A stretch of 64,000 nucleotides of DNA, taken from positions 3,978,001-4,042,000 of the forward strand of contig OX365955.1 of NCBI GenBank assembly GCA_947247005.1. Reading direction: 5' to 3'. Below the pieces are notes generated by a model, which worked only from the letters and a program-made list of their open reading frames with translations, had not been told where the DNA came from and made no database searches. The DNA is from Spisula solida (taxonomy: Eukaryota; Mollusca; Bivalvia; Venerida; Mactridae). Both the position numbers and the translations under genes were made by a program. Below are positions 60,001 to 64,000 of this stretch, in pieces (position 1 is the first letter of the stretch; each line of letters opens with the position of its first letter).

Positions 60001-61550
60001 CGATGAGTTTAACAAAACTCAAATGTAATGAGCACGAATGTACGATTCTATTTATCACATAACATTAGAGAATGCTCACTATCGTTTAAAATGATGATGT
60101 ATGGTATATAGGTTTTAGTCAAAATTTAGCCATACAAGGAACGTGACGTCATGACTGGATTGGATTACGTTGTGACAGGCTAATTTAAATATATATTGCA
60201 CAATCTGAGAGTGCCGAAGGATATGTATGGCACAGCTGGACCGCGGGTAATGTGATAAAAATGATTTATTACCTGTATACAACCAGCCGTCTTTGTCCAC
60301 CGTTTTATCCGTGGCTTCCTGGTTCTTCAGATATCCCAACATAACTTGTGGTCCTTTCAACACCAGCTCTCCCGTCTCTCCAATGTTCAAACATTTACCA
60401 GATAGAGGATCTATCACCTAAACACATCAATCAATCAAATAATCAATTGATCGATCACATTACACACCAATCAATCAATCACCAGAACTCTCAATCAATC
60501 AATCAATCAATCACTTAAACAAATCAGACAATCAATAAACCAATTATTCAATCACTTTTTAATCAACTATACACATCAATCAAACAATCAATCGAAGAAT
60601 CAATTGAAATTTAAAAGACCTAATCACACCAATCAATAAATTAATCAACCAATAACCTGAACACATCAATCAATTAATCAACCATTCAACTAATAGTGGA
60701 AAGTGTAACATAACATTAACAGGAAACCAGAAGTTGACATTATTAATATCAGTTTCACATTTTGTAATAACTTGTTGCACAATAAATGTAACTTAACCTT
60801 CAACTTTGATCTCAAATCCCTACCTTGGCTATTGTACTGGGTAACAGTCTGCCAATCGTTCCTCGTCTCTGTGGAACTTCATCATGATGTGTTAGTGGGC
60901 TGCTTTCAGTTAAACCATAGCCTGAAAAATAACATTGCATTTATTACATGTATACACATTGCATGGAAAATTGTTTGAGTGGGTAATGCTCTAGACTACC
61001 GATCGAGAGGTACCTGGTTTGAATCTCTGCCTGGGCACTTGGTCATTACTGAAACTGTTTTCAATGCTTCCCATCCAACTGGAGATATACTGGTTAGCAC
61101 CCAGAGGTAATCTTGTGTGTATCGGTACTATTCATCTAGAATATTAAACAACCAATGAGACTATTGGGAACAAGCTTTGGTATCACACCCGGGTATCTTG
61201 TATTCTTACAAAGCTTCAGGTCATTTGCCAATTAGGCAGCCAAATAACTGAATGACCATGCACTTGCGACCAGGCAGGCAGGTGGGCGTTCGGGCGGGCG
61301 GGTTTCAGGCGGGCGACCAGGCAGGCAGAGATGATGAGTGCCATCACCATACTTTAATAATAAATATATGAAAGTAATTACCTTGAAGTAAGTTAACATT
61401 CAAACGTTTTTCAATCTGGTGTGTGACACCCAGACCGAGTGGAGCGGCCGCACACAGAATTGTCTTCAGTGAGGATGTATCGTAATTATCAACCAGGGGA
61501 CTTTTAGCCAGGAACAATACGACAGGGGGGACCAAGTGGGCGTAAGTCAC
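56903..61550 (-). CDS. Acyl-CoA ligase, 4-coumarate-CoA ligase/luciferase type, C-terminal half (six exons)
   Basis: Exons in gene order are 61,550-61,382, 60,921-60,824, 60,417-60,273, 59,757-59,675, 58,608-58,440 and 57,012-56,903. They join in phase with GT-AG borders to give 257 residues and a TAG stop. Such enzymes adenylate a carboxylate with ATP and transfer it to CoA. Visible motifs in order are [12 protein letters not shown] (acyl/ATP-binding A5), [27 protein letters not shown] (A7), [14 protein letters not shown] (A8 hinge), VAPAELE, then [14 protein letters not shown] and IPKTASGKI (A10, catalytic Lys). All key residues seen are intact. Family proteins are about 540 residues, so the N-terminal half with the P-loop SSGTTGLPKG is beyond the right edge. 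The C-terminus LKDKN lacks the peroxisomal SKL signal. Substrate cannot be told. Confidence 0.9.
57345..57590. mobile_element. GATCTC MITE-like element, copy 3 (intron)
   Basis: ATCTCAATCTGAGATCGATC at the left and GAGATGCTTCGGGAGAATGG then GTCCAGG at the right. The right end matches copy 2 and the left end is diverged. It lies in the last intron of the acyl-CoA ligase gene. Confidence 0.45.
57667..57777. repeat. 37-bp tandem repeat, three units
   Basis: Units start CAGCAGCCCTGAATGG at 57,667, 57,704 and 57,741 and are nearly identical (one C-to-A change in the third). Confidence 0.9.
58039..58313 (+). mobile_element. Hairpin-ended element with GGAC/GAAC microsatellite (intron)
   Basis: Left end TTATGCCCCCTGTGG. 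The body has GGTCAAGGTGAAGGTCAAAA and CATGCAAGTATGAAAGC. The right end is GGACGGACGGACGGACGAAC followed by hairpin TGCCTCCCCATCTATCGATA then GGGGGGCATAA. It sits in the last intron of the acyl-CoA ligase gene. Confidence 0.55.
58440..58608 (-). CDS. Acyl-CoA ligase exon, C-terminal subdomain
   Basis: 169 bp in phase 0 after ATTGGTAG. It reads [18 protein letters not shown] to AIMDYVE plus one base. Donor is GTATGT. Confidence 0.88.
59193..59366. mobile_element. Pogo-like MITE, 174 bp, TA target duplication (intron)
   Basis: Left end CAGTCAGGACTCGATATAAC, right end GTCGTTGTATCGAGTTCTGA then CTG, inverted with two or three mismatches over about 23 bp. TA flanks both sides. These termini resemble pogo/Tigger ends. 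Confidence 0.75.
59675..59757 (-). CDS. Acyl-CoA ligase exon with GDIGHAD and hinge
   Basis: 83 bp after CGTTATAG. It completes Gly and reads [20 protein letters not shown] to YKGYQ. Donor is GTACAC. Confidence 0.88.
60273..60417 (-). CDS. Acyl-CoA ligase exon with GELVLKG and WLYTG
   Basis: 145 bp in phase 0 after GTTTAG. It reads [18 protein letters not shown] to DGWLYT plus one base. Donor is GTAATA. Confidence 0.88.
60421..60695. repeat. Degenerate (TCAA)n-rich microsatellite (intron)
   Basis: Repeated CAATCAATCAATCAATCAAT-type runs interspersed with CACACC/CATCAA, directly upstream of the VIDPLSG exon. Confidence 0.8.
60824..60921 (-). CDS. Acyl-CoA ligase exon with YGLTE motif
   Basis: 98 bp after acceptor ATTTTTCAG. 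The two leading bases complete Gly, then [16 protein letters not shown] to PSTIAK. Donor is GTAGGG. Confidence 0.85.
60975..61150 (+). repeat. tRNA-derived SINE-like element (intron)
   Basis: TTGAGTGGGTAATGCTCTAG gives an A box and GGTTTGAATCTCTGCC a B box with tRNA-like spacing. The body contains TTTCAATGCTTCCCATCCAA, similar to the minus-strand element at 41,885-42,070. The 3' end is uncertain. Confidence 0.55.
61382..61550 (-). CDS. Acyl-CoA ligase exon (first visible)
   Basis: 169 bp starting in phase 0 after acceptor CCAATTTTAG. It reads [16 protein letters not shown] to LNVNLLQ plus one base, then donor GTAATT. It covers the adenylation subdomain leading to A5. Confidence 0.85.
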
Positions 61551-61969
61551 CTAAAATTGGAAATTTTAAAGGTCAAAGTACTCTAAATTTTAGACAATTT
61601 TTACAAATATTGAATATAATTTCTAATTGATGATATTATACCGTACAGTTGTAACAATTAATCATAAAATTAATTAATTGTTTTTAATCACTTTCAATAA
61701 GAATTTTTACATAATACTATAAAGAATATTTAGTAATACATAATAATATAAAAGATGTATCTATGAAAACATAATAATTTTACACTGAGGTAATTTAAAT
61801 AAGTGGCATATTCCTATGGAAAACTATTGCACAATTAAAAGTATTCAAAATTGAACAAGTCAACAAACATTGAATATATGAAACATTAGTACTTCTAATT
61901 AATCGAATATAATATCTGCAGAATTAATAAACATTTAATAATGTTCAGTAACAACATTTACATGATAAT

Positions 61970-62505
61970 ACAAGAGGACCCAAAGGGCCCTAGGTCGCTC
62001 ACCTGTTGAAGTAGTGCATGCAAACCCTGTGGTTTGACCTAGTGAACTAGTTCTAGACCTTATATCGCACTTGACCTAGATTTTGTTGAGGTGATAATTG
62101 TAACAAAATTGTGACCTCTAGTGACTATACAAGGTTTTACTATGATTTGACCTTGTGACCTAATTTTTGACCCCAGATGACCCAATATCAAACTTGACCT
62201 ATATTTTGTTGAGAGGATCATTTTGACTAAGTTTTATAAAGATTAGGTCAAAATTGCGACCTCTAGTTAATACGCAAGGTTTTTCTATTATTTGACCTAG
62301 TGACCTAGTTTTTTACCCCGGATGACCCAATATCGAACTTGACCAAGATTTTGTTGAGATGATCATAGTGACCAAGTTTCATAATGATTAGGCCAAAACT
62401 GTGACCCTTAGTATCTATGCAAGCAAATTGTGGACCGACGACCGATGGAAGGACGACAAATGAAGAGTGATCACAAAAGCTCACTTTGTGACAGGTGAGC
62501 TAAAA
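61970..62505 (+). mobile_element. Pearl-like / hairpin-ended element, complete
   Basis: Begins AAGAGGACCCAAAGGGCCCT then AGGTCGCTCACCTG. It carries three diverged core units of about 140 bp (TTTGACCTAGTGACCTAG; AACTTGACC; TTTTGTTGAGATGATCAT), then a short GACGACCGATGGAAGGACGA tract. It ends with hairpin AGCTCACTTTGTGACAGGTG then AGCTAA. The core is related to 43,796-45,180. The final CTAA after a hairpin is compatible with a Helitron-type 3' end. Confidence 0.6.
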
Positions 62506-62861
62506 AGCGCTGTATACCGGTCGTTATACAATGGTTTGGAGTTCTGACACGTAAGTATTAACCACAAAGGCCATAGGTATACTATGGCTGCTGAATATTT
62601 TATTGCGATTCTAACATGATTTAAACGCACAAATATATATTAAGCCAGTGTTACACACTTTGTGAGAGTATGTTGTTTACGTTACTTGTTTACGGGCATG
62701 ACGTCATGAAAACGACTTGACATCACTTTGTATATTCTTTGTCTATATAGGCGAAATCGCCCGTCATGTTAGAATTGTTAATGAATCAACCACAAGTTTA
62801 TAAGGCACATCATTTGACTACCAGAGTCTTTCAAAAAATATTTTACAGACAAGAGTAGTAG

Positions 62862-62983
62862 CACAGGTAGCTGTATCATTGATAAAGAGTAAAAAGAATT
62901 TGTTTTGGGAAAATTTATATTGTACTTTTTAAATTATTACAAGTTTTTCTTTTTACTCTTTATCAATGATACAGTTACCTGTG
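62862..62983. mobile_element. hAT-like MITE with CACAGGTAAC ends, copy 3 (122 bp)
   Basis: Arms of about 37 bp with a single mismatch (left GGTAGCT, right equivalent GGTAACT). It is flanked by AGTAGTAG on both sides (62,854-62,861 and 62,984-62,991), a perfect 8-bp target duplication. Confidence 0.88.
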
Positions 62984-63003
62984 AGTAGTAGACGTTCATC
63001 AAC

Positions 63004-63310
63004 AAACATTGACCAAATATCCATGCTGCAGAATATTCAGTATCACAAACATTAACCAAATATCCATGATGCAGAATATTCAGTATCACAAACATTGACC
63101 AAATATCCATGCTGGAGAATATTCAGTATCACAAACATTAACCAAATATCCATGCTGCAGAATATTCAGTATCACAAACATTAACCAAATATCCATGCTG
63201 CAGAATATTCAGTATCACAAACATTGACCAAATATCCATGCTGCAGAATATTCAGTATCACAAACATTGACCAAATATCCATGCTGCAGAATATTCAGTA
63301 TCACAAACAT
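63004..63310. repeat. 43-bp minisatellite, about 7 units
   Basis: The unit is AAACATTGACCAAATATCCA then TGCTGCAGAATATTCAGTATCAC; starts at 63,004 and 63,047. Variation is GACC/AACC and small changes in the CTGCAG. It begins 21 bp after the hAT-like MITE. Confidence 0.92.
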
Positions 63311-63480
63311 ATACAGTAAACTCCCTGAAAACTGGACTCCCTGAAAACCGGAATCCCCATAAAATCGGACGATTTCTTAGGTCCCAAATTTTCTCCTTAT
63401 TAAGTCAACTAAAAAAGCTTCCGCAATACCGGATGCCCAGAATTCCGGATACCGGACGGCATTTAGGGTCCGCTGACAAA
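63311..63480 (+). mobile_element. Pogo/Tigger-like element fragment
   Basis: TACAGTAAACTCCCTGAAAA then CTGGA, followed by repeated phrases CCGGA and GGACGATTTC, ending TAGGGTCCG. The start is the inverse of the right end at 45,375-45,395. The right terminus is not found. Confidence 0.45.
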
Positions 63481-64000
63481 ATATTCAGCTATAATTAATT
63501 TCGAAATACTGGACATGTATATTTAAAATAATGAAAGTGACACAAGTCATGTCACATTGTGAATTGTTAGTTAAAATATAGGTTCATAATAAAAGGTGTT
63601 ATCAACAAGTTTTGATTTCTATTGTTTACTATTTTAAACGTGTTACATGCTATAAGCACAGGCATGGGAAATACTATGTGAACAAAAAATAGTACCATCA
63701 ATCATGTTAAATAATTACTTAATATGTACACAATTGAACAACGATCCTTTCGTTTTATATTTTTTGTTGGGGTGAGTATTGGAACAAACTTTATTTAAAT
63801 GAAGAAGAGCTTAAAATATCAACTAGTTTTAATTAAAACATACACTGCGTTAGATCATATTTTAGAATTTCAATTTGGGGTGTGTAAGCTTGCACAGTCT
63901 ATGTCATTGAAAAATTTGAAATAATCGACAAAAAAATTAGTAATTCGAGTAATCATAAACATTTGATATGTGATTCAAATCATTCTTAAACGGATTTTAC
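63481..64000. other. Upstream intron or flank of the acyl-CoA ligase gene, no exon seen
   Basis: I searched the minus strand for the expected upstream exon (P-loop SSGTTG region) and did not find it. The sequence is AT-rich without a coding signal. Confidence 0.4.

Noticed and set aside
60115..60272. Extension of the acyl-CoA ligase exon past the donor ([11 protein letters not shown] and onward)
   Set aside because: This is intron read-through; the GT donor at 60,272 joins in phase to the GDIGHAD exon.

Overview
This is animal genomic DNA. Its repeat content points to a bivalve mollusc, probably a heterodont clam: several dispersed repeats are of kinds I associate with bivalve genomes, including GTGACCTAGTTTTTGACC tandem blocks ending in ACGG/GGAC microsatellites and a GGACCCAAAGGGCCC-headed element. 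The assignment is inference; no species marker is present. The window is AT-rich and mostly non-coding. Single-copy coding sequence is limited to the 3' half of one minus-strand gene at the right end, plus one possible orphan exon.

Left part. About 0.85-4.28 kb is a decayed DIRS-like retroelement: gag, reverse transcriptase, RNase H and the start of a tyrosine recombinase, with stops and frameshifts. A dead mariner transposase lies at 5.77-6.02 kb. From about 6.2 to 32.5 kb runs a diverged non-coding unit of about 4.8 kb present in three direct copies: copy 1 about 6.24-11.05 kb; copy 2 about 13.01-15.87 kb and 5'-incomplete; copy 3 about 16.87-32.54 kb and split by insertions. Insertions between and within the copies are a Tc1-like transposon (11.15-12.6 kb, itself interrupted by a TTAA-ended MITE), an EN-RT LINE with two ORFs (17.14-21.68 kb), a second broken LINE (23.04-24.65 kb), a 200-bp TGCG microsatellite, and a 1.4-kb insert carrying a 28-bp minisatellite.

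Middle part. 34.98-38.19 kb is a 32-bp minisatellite of about 100 units with a 7-unit higher-order period. Between 38 and 52 kb lie MITEs, tRNA-derived SINE-like sequences, hairpin-ended elements with GGAC/ACGG microsatellites, and a 60-bp tandem repeat. 52.5-54.98 kb is a 46-bp minisatellite with an 871-bp higher-order duplication.

Right part. Six GT-AG exons on the minus strand (61,550 down to 56,903) encode the C-terminal 257 residues of an adenylate-forming acyl-CoA ligase of the 4-coumarate-CoA ligase/luciferase type. The upstream exons lie beyond the window. Its introns and upstream region carry SINE, pogo-like, hAT-like and hairpin-ended elements.

The firmest structural results are: three copies of a palindromic hAT-like MITE family, each with a perfect 8-bp target-site duplication; a LINE insertion whose empty site is preserved in a paralogous copy, showing that the apparent start of its ORF1 is flanking DNA; a full-length LINE ORF2 whose first catalytic Asp reads Asn; and a Tc1 transposase interrupted by a 481-bp GT-AG segment whose removal restores the protein exactly.
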